A DNA stretch of 20,605 nt from CAZKGE01 sp964541695 (GCA_964541695.1 CAZIRB010000031.1:1-20605), one strand, 5' to 3'; numbered from the stretch's first letter, positions 1 to 7,893 are shown. Numbers and translations are program-made. Notes: generated by a model not told the origin, from the letters alone.

Positions 1-2
1 AC

Positions 3-1001
3 GCCTACGCCGCGCTGCGCGACGGGCTCGAGGCGCTGCGGCCGAGCTGCCGCACTGCGGAGGGCATGTACGCGCTCGGCGACGACGGAATCCAATACTT
101 CGCCGCGCGGATGCAGAACGAGGGCAGCACGCTGCTCGACCCCGCGGACGCGCTGCAGCTGCTCGAGGACGAGATGTCCAACATGATCGTCGCCATGTCC
201 ACGATCGCCATGGAGAACCCGGACGCGCTCGACGACCTGAAGAAGGACATCACGACCGGCGACACGGCGGGCGATCTTGACTATCTCGAGAATCTGTCCG
301 CCGGACTGCTGGCCCCGCTCCCGGAGCATACGCTGGCCGTCTCCGACGTGCCCGAGGAGCTGGAGAGCCAGACGAGCCCCGCCATGTACGTGATCCCGGC
401 CGTCGACGACTGGAAGGACAACGAGGTGCTCATCAACCCGTCCGCGAGCACGGACACCATCCTGTTTACGCTCGCGCACGAGACGTACCCCGGGCATCTG
501 TACCAGTATGTCTACCAGCGCGCGCTGACGGACCTCTCGCTCTCGCAGCGCGTGATGAGCCTCAGCGGCTACGCGGAGGCCTGGTCGCAGATGGCCGTCG
601 AGCTGTTCATTGAAAGGCAGGCGGAGTTTAACCGCGACCAGTGCACGATCCAGTACGACAATTCGCTCGTCATCAACACGATTTTGCCCGCGATCATCAG
701 CATCAAGGTCAACTATCAGGGCGAGTCGCTCGAGGACATCGAATCGTACCTGACCACCTATGGCATGCAGTCCATCGCCAGCGTCTATTACCAGCACGCG
801 ATCGACTCGCCGTTCTATTTCTTCCGCTACGCGCTCGGGTACTGCCAGTTCGCGCAGATGCTGCGCTCGGCGGAAAACGACCTCGGCGACGCGTTCGACC
901 AGGGCGCATATCTGATGCAGTACCTGAATTACGGCCCCGCGCAGATGAACATATTGCGCGAGCGCATGGACATCTGGGTCGACGCGCAGGCTTCGGACTG
1001 A
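3..1001 (+). CDS. DUF885 family protein, C-terminal part (5' truncated by window edge)
   Basis: The reading frame is open from base 3, so the true start lies outside the window; the first ATG at 66 is probably internal. The visible 332 residues are the C-terminal part of a DUF885 (PF05960) protein. The diagnostic motif HETYPGHLYQ, encoded at about 477-506, matches the family's HExxPGH signature, which suggests metal binding and possible peptidase activity. Downstream, an alternation of helices with EAW, FFRYALGYCQFAQM and a final ILRERMDIWV segment fits the family C-terminus. Many clostridial members are exported lipoproteins of about 550-600 residues, but the signal peptide region is not in the window. 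The enzyme activity is not established and no substrate can be named. A strong terminator follows 26 bp after the stop, so this gene ends its own transcript. Confidence 0.85.
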   Translation, partial: AYAALRDGLEALRPSCRTAEGMYALGDDGIQYFAARMQNEGSTLLDPADALQLLEDEMSNMIVAMSTIAMENPDALDDLKKDITTGDTAGDLDYLENLSAGLLAPLPEHTLAVSDVPEELESQTSPAMYVIPAVDDWKDNEVLINPSASTDTILFTLAHETYPGHLYQYVYQRALTDLSLSQRVMSLSGYAEAWSQMAVELFIERQAEFNRDQCTIQYDNSLVINTILPAIISIKVNYQGESLEDIESYLTTYGMQSIASVYYQHAIDSPFYFFRYALGYCQFAQMLRSAENDLGDAFDQGAYLMQYLNYGPAQMNILRERMDIWVDAQASD

Positions 1002-1026
1002 GCCGCGCGCACAAAAAATCCGCGTT

Positions 1027-1072
1027 CCGCCCGGCGTAAAACGAAACGATTTTTACACCGGGCGGGATTTTT
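1027..1072 (+). terminator. Rho-independent terminator of the DUF885 gene
   Basis: A 15-bp stem with one C-A mismatch joins 1027-1041 to 1051-1065 across a 9-nt loop. It is followed by GATTTTTA, a short T tract. It starts 26 bp after the stop codon. Confidence 0.85.
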
Positions 1073-1116
1073 ATGCGTTCTTTTGTCCGCGCAGGGCCAC
1101 AATTGCCGGATTGTTC

Positions 1117-1145
1117 TTGACTTTTTGACAGACGCGTTTTAGAAT
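1117..1145 (+). promoter_or_regulatory. Promoter of rny
   Basis: A -35 box TTGACT (1117-1122), a 17-bp spacer and a -10 box TAGAAT (1140-1145) form a good sigma-A-type promoter. The predicted start near 1152 gives a leader of about 125 nt before the rny start codon. Confidence 0.75.
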
Positions 1146-1194
1146 TAACTAGGTAAATTATGCATCTTTCGGTGTATTCATTGATAGATTGATC

Positions 1195-1250
1195 ATAGCA
1201 GAGCTATATTCTTTTTGATATGAAGCCGCGCGAAGGATGCGCGGTATTTT
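1195..1250 (+). promoter_or_regulatory. Hairpin-containing 5' leader of rny
   Basis: Two small hairpins lie in the rny leader. The first is ATAGC-AGA-GCTAT (1195-1207), followed by ATTCTTTTT. The second is CCGCGC (1226-1231) paired with GCGCGG (1239-1244) around a 7-nt loop, followed by TATTTTATTTATATA. Each looks like a short terminator, so attenuation or processing of the leader is possible, but the stems are only 5 and 6 bp and no function is shown. Confidence 0.4.
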
Positions 1251-1276
1251 ATTTATATATAGATGGGAGAACGTAC

Positions 1277-2818
1277 ATGCAGATTTGGACAGCCATTCTG
1301 ATCGCCGCGTGCACGCTGCTGATCGGACTTTTCGTTGGATATGTGTACCGCCGCAACGTCGCCGAGGCCAAGGTCGCCAAGGCCGAGGACGCAGTCAAAA
1401 AACTCTACGACGACGCCGCGCGCAAGGCGGAGGAGATCAAGAAGGAACGGATTCTGGAGGCCAAGGAAGAAGTTTACCGGACCCGTTCCGAGGCGGAGAA
1501 GGAGATCCGGGAGCGCAGGGCGGAGCTGCAGCGCAACGAGCGCCGTATCTTCCAGCGCGAGGAGACGCTCGACAAGAAGATGGATTCGCTCGAACAGCGC
1601 GAGCGCGCGATCGCGGAGCGCGAGACGGAGCTTGAGAACGAGACCGAGGCGGTGAACAAGCTGCACGCGCAGCAGCTGCAGGAGCTCGAGAAGATCTCCG
1701 GCCTGTCCATGGACGCGGCCAGGGAGATGCTGCTCGCCAACGTCGAGCAGGAGGCACGGCACGACGCCGCGATCCTAATCCGCGACATCGAGACCAAGGC
1801 CAAGGAGGAAGCGGACAAGAAGGCGCGCAACATCATCTCGCTCGCCATCCAGCGCTGCGCCGCGGACCAGGTCGCCGAGGCGACGGTATCCGTCGTGCCG
1901 CTGCCCAACGACGACATGAAGGGCCGCATCATCGGCCGCGAGGGCCGGAACATCCGCGCGCTCGAGACCGCGACCGGCGTCGACCTGATCATTGACGACA
2001 CGCCCGAGGCCGTGATTCTGTCCGGTTTCGACCCGATTCGCCGCGAAGTAGCGCGCATCGCGCTCGAAAAGCTGATCCTCGACGGCCGCATCCATCCGGC
2101 CCGCATCGAGGAGATGGTCGAGAAGGCCAAGAAGGAGGTCGACGCGTCGATCCGCGAGGCGGGCGAGCAGGCGGTGCTCAACACGGGCGTCAACGGCCTG
2201 CATCACGAGCTCGTCCGGTATTTGGGCCGCATGCGATACCGCACAAGCTACGGCCAGAACGTGCTGAACCACTCCATCGAGGTCGCGCATCTCTCCGGCA
2301 TCATGGCCGCCGAGCTTGGCGCCAACATTGCGCTGGCTAAGCGCGCGGGCCTTCTGCACGACATCGGCAAATCGATCGACCACGAGGTCGAGGGCCCGCA
2401 TACGCAGATCGGCGCGGACCTGGCCAAGAAATACCGCGAGAACAACCAGATCGTGCACGCCATTCAGGCGCACCACGGCGACATTGAGCCGACCACGATC
2501 GAGGCCATCATCGTGCAGGCGGCGGACGCCATCTCCGCGGCCCGTCCCGGCGCGCGCAGGGAGACGCTCGAAACCTACATCAAGCGTCTGGAGAAGCTCG
2601 AGGAGATCGCCAACTCGTTCGACGGCGTGGAGAGCTCCTACGCCATCCAGGCGGGCCGGGAAGTCCGCATCATCGTCAAGCCCGACAAGGTGAACGACAG
2701 CGACACCGTCGTTATGGCCAAGGATATCGCCAAAAGGATCGAGTCCGAGCTGGAGTATCCGGGCCAGATCAAGGTCAGCGTCATTCGCGAGACGCGGACC
2801 GTGGACTACGCCAAATAA
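1277..2818 (+). CDS. rny: Ribonuclease Y
   Basis: Membrane-anchored endoribonuclease that starts mRNA decay and processing in many Bacillota. Residues 4-22 form one hydrophobic N-terminal segment, followed by a long charged coiled coil to about residue 200. A KH domain begins near residue 216 (GRIIGREGRNIRALE), and an HD domain carries the catalytic pair H361-D362 in LLHDIGKSIDHE. The length of 513 residues is close to the usual 520. I chose ATG 1277 because GGGAGA lies 7 bp upstream and the product then begins with the membrane segment. The in-frame ATG at 1220 would add 19 residues, has no ribosome-binding site and runs through a leader hairpin. The gene is monocistronic by layout: its own promoter precedes it and a terminator follows. 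A YlbF/YmcA-family protein, the family of known RNase Y partners, is encoded at 18512-18904. Confidence 0.97.
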   Translation: MQIWTAILIAACTLLIGLFVGYVYRRNVAEAKVAKAEDAVKKLYDDAARKAEEIKKERILEAKEEVYRTRSEAEKEIRERRAELQRNERRIFQREETLDKKMDSLEQRERAIAERETELENETEAVNKLHAQQLQELEKISGLSMDAAREMLLANVEQEARHDAAILIRDIETKAKEEADKKARNIISLAIQRCAADQVAEATVSVVPLPNDDMKGRIIGREGRNIRALETATGVDLIIDDTPEAVILSGFDPIRREVARIALEKLILDGRIHPARIEEMVEKAKKEVDASIREAGEQAVLNTGVNGLHHELVRYLGRMRYRTSYGQNVLNHSIEVAHLSGIMAAELGANIALAKRAGLLHDIGKSIDHEVEGPHTQIGADLAKKYRENNQIVHAIQAHHGDIEPTTIEAIIVQAADAISAARPGARRETLETYIKRLEKLEEIANSFDGVESSYAIQAGREVRIIVKPDKVNDSDTVVMAKDIAKRIESELEYPGQIKVSVIRETRTVDYAK

Positions 2819-2834
2819 TTCCATCAGCTAAACG

Positions 2835-2870
2835 AAAAGGATGCGCCCGCCCGACTGCGCATCCTTTTTT
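2835..2870 (+). terminator. Rho-independent terminator of rny
   Basis: AAAAGGATGCGC (2835-2846) pairs perfectly with GCGCATCCTTTT (2857-2868) around a 10-nt loop, and the T tract runs to 2870. The next gene starts only 12 bp beyond it. Confidence 0.88.
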
Positions 2871-2881
2871 GGGAGGGGAGC

Positions 2882-3808
2882 ATGCCTTTTCCGGTCGCGG
2901 ACGCGCATTGCGATTTTTTGTACGGCGCCGTGCAATCCGGCTATGACATCAACACAAGGCAGCGCGACCAGGTGACGGCTATTCCGGAACTGGTCGCGGG
3001 CCATGTCGCGCTGCAGTTTTTCGCGTGCTGGATCGACACGACGCTCCGTACCTCGCCGCTGCACCAGTGCATCGCAATGATCGACGCGTACCAGCGCATG
3101 CTGAAAAATAACCCCGCTTTAACGCCGTTTACCAGGAGCTTTCAGCCGGACCAGGGCCGCATCGCGACCGTGCTGACCGTCGAGGGCGGGGAAGCGGTCG
3201 AGGGGAGCCTGTCCGTGCTGCGCATTTTGCACCAGCTCGGCGTGCGCGCCATGACGCTGACGTGGAACGAGAGCAACGAGCTTTCCGGCGCGGCGATGCA
3301 GCGCAACGCGCGCGGCCTTACCGCCATCGGCCGCGAGGTCGTCGACGAGATGAACCGCATCGGCGTCGCGGTCGACGTGTCGCATCTGTCGGACCGCGGC
3401 ATCGACGACGTACTGTCGCGCGCGTCGCGGCCGGCGTTTGCGTCGCATTCCAACGCGCGGACGGTGTTTGCGTCGCCGCGCAGCCTCGAGGACGCACACA
3501 TCCGCGAGATCGCGCGCCAGGGCGGCGTCGTCGGCATCAATTTCTTCAACAAGCAGCTCACCGACCGAACGACCGCGTGCATCGACGACATCGTGCGGCA
3601 GATCCGCCACGTCGTGCGCATAGGCGGCGTCGACTGCTGCGCGCTCGGCTCCGATTTCGACGGCATGCAGAATTATCCGCAGGACCTGCGCTCGGGCCGG
3701 GACTACCCAAAGCTGATGCAGGCGCTGCTCGCCGAGGGGTTCTGTAAGGAGGAAGTCGGCAAAATCGCCTACTGGAACCTGCACCGATACATTGCGCAAT
3801 TTGTTTGA
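2882..3808 (+). CDS. Membrane dipeptidase (peptidase family M19)
   Basis: A zinc-dependent dipeptidase of the renal dipeptidase (M19) family, which hydrolyses a broad range of dipeptides, including D-amino-acid dipeptides in some bacteria. All metal ligands are visible: H9 and D11 in DAHCDF, E101 in VEGGE, H168 in DVSHLSD, H189 in ASHSN and D258 in GSDFDG. The spacings H168-H189 (21) and H189-D258 (69) are the same as in the human enzyme. There is no signal peptide or membrane segment, so this 308-residue form is probably cytoplasmic. The start ATG is set by GGGAGGGGAG directly upstream. That site abuts the T tract of the rny terminator, leaving no room for a promoter between them, so expression must come from read-through or from a promoter inside rny. 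The stop codon overlaps the -35 box of the tRNA-Trp promoter. Confidence 0.93.
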   Translation: MPFPVADAHCDFLYGAVQSGYDINTRQRDQVTAIPELVAGHVALQFFACWIDTTLRTSPLHQCIAMIDAYQRMLKNNPALTPFTRSFQPDQGRIATVLTVEGGEAVEGSLSVLRILHQLGVRAMTLTWNESNELSGAAMQRNARGLTAIGREVVDEMNRIGVAVDVSHLSDRGIDDVLSRASRPAFASHSNARTVFASPRSLEDAHIREIARQGGVVGINFFNKQLTDRTTACIDDIVRQIRHVVRIGGVDCCALGSDFDGMQNYPQDLRSGRDYPKLMQALLAEGFCKEEVGKIAYWNLHRYIAQFV

Positions 3809-3834
3809 CACGCAATATTTCAGTGTGCTATAAT
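3805..3834 (+). promoter_or_regulatory. Promoter of tRNA-Trp
   Basis: Consensus TTGACA (3805-3810) and consensus TATAAT (3829-3834) are separated by 18 bp. Transcription should start near 3841, about 11 nt before the tRNA. The -35 box overlaps the dipeptidase stop codon. Confidence 0.88.
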
Positions 3835-3851
3835 TCGCGTGTTGACTTTCT

Positions 3852-3925
3852 AGGGGCATGATGTAATGGTAACATAGCGGTCTCCAAAACCGTTCTTGAG
3901 GGTTCGAGTCCTTCTGCCCCTGCCA
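3852..3925 (+). tRNA. tRNA-Trp (anticodon CCA)
   Basis: A complete 74-nt tRNA with encoded CCA end. The acceptor stem is AGGGGCA (3852-3858) with TGCCCCT (3915-3921), and the discriminator is G. The anticodon arm GCGGT-CTCCAAA-ACCGT carries CCA, and a normal TTCGAGT T loop follows. The sequence resembles known tRNA-Trp of Bacillota. It has its own promoter and terminator. Confidence 0.97.
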
Positions 3926-3928
3926 ATT

Positions 3929-3968
3929 AGACATGGCCGTTCCGAACGGACGCTGTGTCTTCTTTTTT
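3929..3968 (+). terminator. Terminator of tRNA-Trp
   Basis: Outer stem AGACA (3929-3933) with TGTCT (3956-3960) and inner stem CCGTT-CCG-AACGG (3937-3949), separated by an unpaired internal loop, followed by TCTTTTTT. Confidence 0.75.
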
Positions 3969-4010
3969 ATCCGTGAAAAGTAAACCTATATTAGGCTTCG
4001 GAGGCGGAGA

Positions 4011-5000
4011 ATGAAGAAGCAAACGCTGAAAGACTGCATGCTGTTGATCGAGAACCGGAACCGGGTAAAATCCATTTTTCCGTTGGAGGGCGGGTTTTTG
4101 CAGCTTGCGGCCGCCGGCGTCCTGACAGCGAAGGGAATGGCCGTGGACACGGCGGCCCTTGTGGCCTGCCGGGACCTGCTCCGACAGAAAACGGGCTTTT
4201 TCTCCAACTTCCGGAGCCTTTCGCGGCTGCCGATCCTCGCGATGCTGGCCGTCTCCGACGATCCCGGGCAGGTTCTGGACGATAGCTTAACGGCATATCG
4301 CACGCTGCGGCGGCTGTTCTGGGCCTCCACGTATCTGCCGGTTGCCGCGGTGACCATCGCGCAGCTGTCGGAGCCACCGCGCTTTGAGGAGGTCGCGGCC
4401 CGCGCGCGGGGCCTGTACGACCGGATCAAGAACGAACACCGCTTCTCGGCGTCCGGCGAAAACGGCGCGCTATGCGCGCTGACCGCGCTGTCCGAGCGTT
4501 CGGACGACGCGCTGATCGAGGACACGGAGCAATGCTACCGGATTTTGAAGCCGAACTTCTTTTACTCAAGCCCCGTCCTGACGCTCAGCCAGGCGCTGTC
4601 GCTCTGCGACGCGCCGGCCAACGTCAAGTGCGCCGGAATACTGGAGATGTTCGACAAGCTGAAATCGGCGGGACATCGGTTCGGGACGTATTACGAGCTG
4701 CCGACGCTGGGCGTCTGGGCGCTGTCCTCCGCTGATTCCGGCGAAATCGTGCAGGAACTATGCGAGATTGACGATTGGCTGTCGAAGCAGAAGGGATTTG
4801 GACTGTTCAGCGGCATCAGCAGCAAGCACCGGCTGATGTACGCCGGCGTTCTGGCGCAGCGGGGCTATCTGGACGATAGGCTTGCGCAGGCCGCGTCGGT
4901 AAACGGCGCGATCTCGATCGCGATCGCGCAGGAGGCGGCCGTGTTCGCCGCCGTTGCGGCAAGCGCCACCGCGGCGGCCAGCGCTTCGTCGTCCAGCTGA
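4011..5000 (+). CDS. DUF4003 family protein
   Basis: A 329-residue mostly helical protein that matches the DUF4003 (PF13170) pattern as I remember it: an N-terminal stretch about an enclosed ENR..KSIFPLEGG, then TGFFSNFRSLSRLPILAMLAVSDDP, then FWASTYLPVAAVTIAQL. No catalytic motif is recognisable and the function is unknown. The C-terminus is a low-complexity Ala/Ser tail (from about residue 308, ending SASSSS), which may be flexible or membrane-associated. The start ATG follows GGAGGCGGAG at 4000-4009. A weak TATATT at 3987-3992 could be a -10 box; no good -35 box is visible because the region is the T tract of the tRNA terminator. It lies convergent to the catalase operon. Confidence 0.8.
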   Translation: MKKQTLKDCMLLIENRNRVKSIFPLEGGFLQLAAAGVLTAKGMAVDTAALVACRDLLRQKTGFFSNFRSLSRLPILAMLAVSDDPGQVLDDSLTAYRTLRRLFWASTYLPVAAVTIAQLSEPPRFEEVAARARGLYDRIKNEHRFSASGENGALCALTALSERSDDALIEDTEQCYRILKPNFFYSSPVLTLSQALSLCDAPANVKCAGILEMFDKLKSAGHRFGTYYELPTLGVWALSSADSGEIVQELCEIDDWLSKQKGFGLFSGISSKHRLMYAGVLAQRGYLDDRLAQAASVNGAISIAIAQEAAVFAAVAASATAAASASSSS

Positions 5001-5065
5001 GACAGGCGGCACGGAGTCCGACCAAGACCAAAGCGCTCGGTTTCATTAGCGAAGCGACGCCATTT

Positions 5066-5153
5066 CCCGATAAAGCCCGATAAAAGCGAGAGCAAAACCC
5101 GCGCAATGCGCGCAATGCAAGAGACCTATGCAATAAAAAGACCCACGCAATGC
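5066..5153. repeat. Short direct repeats in the gap between the DUF4003 gene and katA
   Basis: The 210-bp gap holds two short direct repeats: CCCGATAAA twice with a 10-bp period (5066-5074, 5076-5084), and GCGCAATGC twice in tandem (5101-5109, 5110-5118). Looser GCAAT copies appear near 5129 and 5147. No open reading frame is supported here. This looks like replication-slippage or degenerate intergenic DNA. Confidence 0.6.
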
Positions 5154-5156
5154 ATA

Positions 5157-5178
5157 AGGCCCGCCGTCAGGCGGGCCT
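5157..5178 (-). terminator. GC hairpin downstream of katA, probable terminator
   Basis: AGGCCCGCC (5157-5165) and GGCGGGCCT (5170-5178) form a perfect 9-bp stem with a 4-nt loop, 33 bp after the katA stop. The T tract on the minus strand is poor, so termination is likely but not certain. It may also stop plus-strand transcription from the DUF4003 gene. Confidence 0.55.
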
Positions 5179-5210
5179 CTCGCTTCCAATCCAACCGGAT
5201 CGCTTGCCTT

Positions 5211-6728
5211 TTACATGTCGGCGTGCATCGTCGCCTCGGCCAGGCCCTTGTGGTCGAGCTTTGCCAGCTCGCGGACCTTGTCTATGTCCAACCCCGCAGC
5301 CTTGGCGAAGCGCTCGCCGTACTCATGGTCGGCCAGGTAGCAGTGGACGGCGTGGCGGTACTTGATGTTCTTCGTCACCGGCGCGATGTCCGCGGCGGTG
5401 TTCTCAATCAGGATCTGCTTTTTGTCCTCGGTCAGCACGCGCCACAGATTGCCGCCCGCGCGGAAGCAGTCGTCGGTCGGATCGTCCTTGGGGTCGTAGC
5501 GGTACATCGCGCCGCCGAGATCCAGCGGCGGCTCCATAACCTCCGGCTGCGCGGTCCAGGCGCCGTAGCTGTTGGGCGAGTACGCGGGCGTCGCGCCGTA
5601 GTTGCCGTCCACGCGCATCGCGCCGTCGCGGTGGTATTCGTTGACCTCGACCTTCGCGCGGTTGACCGGGATTTGGTTGTGATTCACGCCCAGACGGTAG
5701 CGCTGCGCGTCGCCATACGCAAACAGCCGGCCCTGCAGGAAGCGGTCGGGGCTGAAGCCGATGCCGGGCACCACGTGCGCGGGCGTAAAGGCGGACTGCT
5801 CGACCTCGGCAAAGTAGTTCTCCGGATTGCGGTTGAGCTCCAGCACGCCCACTTCGATGAGCGGATACTCCGCGTGCCGCCAGACCTTCGTGATGTCGAA
5901 AGGATTCTCATAGTGCTTCTTGGCTTGCTCCTCGGTCATGATCTGCACGTACATCGTCCACTTCGGATAATCGCCGCGTTCGATGGCCTCGAACAGGTCC
6001 TTGCCGTGGTACTCGCGGTCCATGCCGTTGATCTTGGCGGCCTCCTCGTTGGACAGGTTTTTGATGCCCTGCTGGGTTTTGAAGTGAAACTTGCACCAGA
6101 CGCGCTCGTTCTTTTCGTTATACAGGGAGAACGTGTGCTCGCCGAAGAAGTGCATATGCCGGAACGACGCGGGAATGCCGCGGTCGCTCATCACGATCGT
6201 GATCTGATGGAAGCACTCGGGCAGCAGCGTCCAGAAGTCCCAGTTGTTCTGCGCGGAGCGGCGGCCGGTCTTCGGATCGCGCTTGACGGCGCGGTTTAGG
6301 TCGGAGAAGTTGTGCACGTCGCGGATGAAGAACGTGGGCGTGTTGTTGCCGACGAGGTCCCAGTTGCCCTCCGTCGTGTAGAACTTGACCGCGACGCCGC
6401 GGATGTCGCGCTCGCAGTCGGCCGCGCCGCGCTCGCCGGCGACGGTGGAAAAGCGGACGAACAGCTCGGTCTCGGCGCCGGGCTGCAGGACCTTCGCCTT
6501 CGTGTAGCGGGAGATGTCGTGGGTCACGTTGAGTTTGCCGTAGGCGCCCCAACCCTTGGCGTGCATGCGGCGCTCCGGGATCACCTCACGGTTGAAATGG
6601 GCCATTTTCTCCATCAGCCATACGTCCTGCATCACAACGGGGCCGCGGGGACCGGCCGTGATGGAGTTTTCATTATCGGCGACGGGCGCGCCGACCTCGT
6701 TGGTGAGCTTTTTGTGCTCGTTGTTCAT
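5211..6728 (-). CDS. katA: Catalase, monofunctional heme type
   Basis: Converts hydrogen peroxide to water and oxygen in the cytoplasm. The catalytic H56 lies in PERRMHAKGWGAYG, the distal N129 in LVGNNTPTFF, and the proximal heme ligand Y338 in RLFAYGDAQRYR, with R334 four residues before it. The length of 505 residues and the absence of a C-terminal flavodoxin-like domain place it among small-subunit catalases. The start ATG follows AAAGGAG with good spacing. It is the last gene of an apparent three-gene minus-strand operon, 58 bp behind a membrane protein gene. No clear separate promoter was found in that gap. A catalase in a probably anaerobic clostridial genome points to oxygen exposure, and the operator-like dyad at the operon promoter may mediate peroxide control (inference). 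Confidence 0.97.
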   Translation of the reverse strand: MNNEHKKLTNEVGAPVADNENSITAGPRGPVVMQDVWLMEKMAHFNREVIPERRMHAKGWGAYGKLNVTHDISRYTKAKVLQPGAETELFVRFSTVAGERGAADCERDIRGVAVKFYTTEGNWDLVGNNTPTFFIRDVHNFSDLNRAVKRDPKTGRRSAQNNWDFWTLLPECFHQITIVMSDRGIPASFRHMHFFGEHTFSLYNEKNERVWCKFHFKTQQGIKNLSNEEAAKINGMDREYHGKDLFEAIERGDYPKWTMYVQIMTEEQAKKHYENPFDITKVWRHAEYPLIEVGVLELNRNPENYFAEVEQSAFTPAHVVPGIGFSPDRFLQGRLFAYGDAQRYRLGVNHNQIPVNRAKVEVNEYHRDGAMRVDGNYGATPAYSPNSYGAWTAQPEVMEPPLDLGGAMYRYDPKDDPTDDCFRAGGNLWRVLTEDKKQILIENTAADIAPVTKNIKYRHAVHCYLADHEYGERFAKAAGLDIDKVRELAKLDHKGLAEATMHADM

Positions 6729-6786
6729 AAATACTGCTCCTTTCCATTCTGTTTTTTATGTCAATACCGCGAATACGCACATCTGC

Positions 6787-7437
6787 CTATAATGACAGGC
6801 ACATAATCAGCAGCCACAGATACACGCAGGTTTTCGGCAGCATCAGCATGCCGATCGCCGGAAATCGGTTCGAAAAGAGGACCACCGGCAGATAGAACAG
6901 AAAGCTGAGCGCGATGGCAAGCCACGCAAATTCAAGTCCCGGCGCGGCGCTGCGGTACAGCCAGAACAGCGCGCAAACGGCGCCGCCCAGCAAAAAAAAC
7001 GGTATGTTGCGCCAGATTGCCCAGTTAACCAGCGGAAACCGATCCTGCCAGCGGTTCTGCGGCAGGAGGCAGAGCAGGATGCGCGCCGCAGCCAGCAGAT
7101 AGACGGGGCACGACCAGCGCGCGCCGTTCGGCGGTTGAAAGAGCATCAGCCCTACGTGCCACAGGAGCACATAGAATACGGTCATTGTGATCGAGGTGAT
7201 CTGCTTCCCGCGCCCGAGCGCGCCGCGCAGCCGCTCCTCCTGCCGCGTGACCGCGGCGATCGTGCGCGGCACGAGATGGAACGCGTCGCCGCAGGCCAGC
7301 ACCAGCGCCATGACGCCGGCAAGCAGCCGCGCCGGGTTGCCCGCGCCGGCATACGCCAGCGCAAGGCCGATGCAAAACGCGGCGGCAAGGTACAATAGGT
7401 CGAAGACAGCCTCCACCGTTCCGAACACCCGTTTCAT
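6787..7437 (-). CDS. Multi-spanning membrane protein of unknown function
   Basis: A 216-residue integral membrane protein with about seven hydrophobic segments (starting near residues 10, 37, 80, 110, 145, 165 and 190). I do not recognise a family. Conserved-looking polar features are CGDAFHLVPR near residue 50 and a basic, amphipathic loop TRQEERLRGALGRGKQITS near residue 65. The start codon overlaps the stop of the upstream DUF454 gene as ATGA, which implies translational coupling and joint expression. AGGAAGG lies 10 bp upstream of the ATG. It is followed by katA. The context suggests a membrane-related role in stress, but no function can be assigned. No signal of transfer or truncation is seen. 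Confidence 0.8.
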   Translation of the reverse strand: MKRVFGTVEAVFDLLYLAAAFCIGLALAYAGAGNPARLLAGVMALVLACGDAFHLVPRTIAAVTRQEERLRGALGRGKQITSITMTVFYVLLWHVGLMLFQPPNGARWSCPVYLLAAARILLCLLPQNRWQDRFPLVNWAIWRNIPFFLLGGAVCALFWLYRSAAPGLEFAWLAIALSFLFYLPVVLFSNRFPAIGMLMLPKTCVYLWLLIMCLSL

Positions 7438-7820
7438 TCCTTAATAACCTTCCTTTCGCCGGCGGATTTGGCTATCCAGAGTATATGGACCGTCACGGCG
7501 GCGCCTACCGCGATCAGCAATATTGCAATCAGGAACGTTTTCGTCAGCAGCATCGAGAGCAGCAGCATGCCCCATAGATAGATCAGGCTGACGGCGACCG
7601 TCCGCTGCGAAAGGCCCGTCCTGAGCCTGTAATTCTCGATGTGCTCGCAAAAAAAGGGAATTTTCATGATCCGCGCCCGGACCGACGGCGACCCGGCAAA
7701 GCACGCGAACGCAGCTATTACGAATGGCGTTGTCGGCCAGACGGGCAGCAGTAGCCCGATTGCCCCCAGTCCCAACAGCGAAAACCCCAAGGCGTTAAGC
7801 AGGAACAGTTTGATGCGCAA
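7434..7820 (-). CDS. YbaN family (DUF454) inner-membrane protein
   Basis: A 128-residue membrane protein whose N-terminal half, GLGAIGLLLPVWPTTPFVIAAFACFAGSP when read in parts, carries the DUF454/YbaN hallmark (Gly-rich helix, LLPxxPTTPF). Helices follow near residues 5-27, 33-45, 76-95 and 95-118. The family function is unknown. The start is TTG (7820), not ATG: TAGGAG lies 8 bp upstream, and the ATG at 7825 is in another frame and too close to the ribosome-binding site. It is the first gene of the operon leading to katA and has a near-consensus promoter about 45 bp upstream. Confidence 0.88.
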   Translation of the reverse strand: MRIKLFLLNALGFSLLGLGAIGLLLPVWPTTPFVIAAFACFAGSPSVRARIMKIPFFCEHIENYRLRTGLSQRTVAVSLIYLWGMLLLSMLLTKTFLIAILLIAVGAAVTVHILWIAKSAGERKVIKE

Positions 7821-7847
7821 TACATGATCTCCTACAAGCGAAACTAC

Positions 7848-7865
7848 TAATGATACCTATTATTA
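7848..7865 (-). promoter_or_regulatory. AT-rich dyad, possible operator of the catalase operon
   Basis: TAATGAT (7848-7854) and ATTATTA (7859-7865) form an inverted repeat with 6 of 7 pairs and a 4-bp spacer. It covers the predicted transcription start and touches the -10 box, a classic repressor position. The AT-rich character recalls Fur/PerR-type sites but does not match the PerR consensus exactly. Confidence 0.45.
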
Positions 7866-7893
7866 TTTTAGAGGAAAAATAGCCCGTTGTCAA
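7865..7893 (-). promoter_or_regulatory. Promoter of the ybaN-like/membrane protein/katA operon
   Basis: On the minus strand, consensus TTGACA (7893-7888), a 17-bp spacer and TAAAAT (7870-7865). The predicted start lies near 7858, inside the dyad. Confidence 0.85.

Noticed and set aside
1775..2824. Long minus-strand open frame (349 codons) opposite rny
   Set aside because: It mirrors the rny coding frame, has no family motif and no ribosome-binding site; high GC makes long antisense open frames common here.
5106..6299. Plus-strand open frame of 397 codons opposite katA
   Set aside because: It is an antisense shadow of a clear catalase gene and its Val/Leu/Ala/Arg-rich product matches no protein family.
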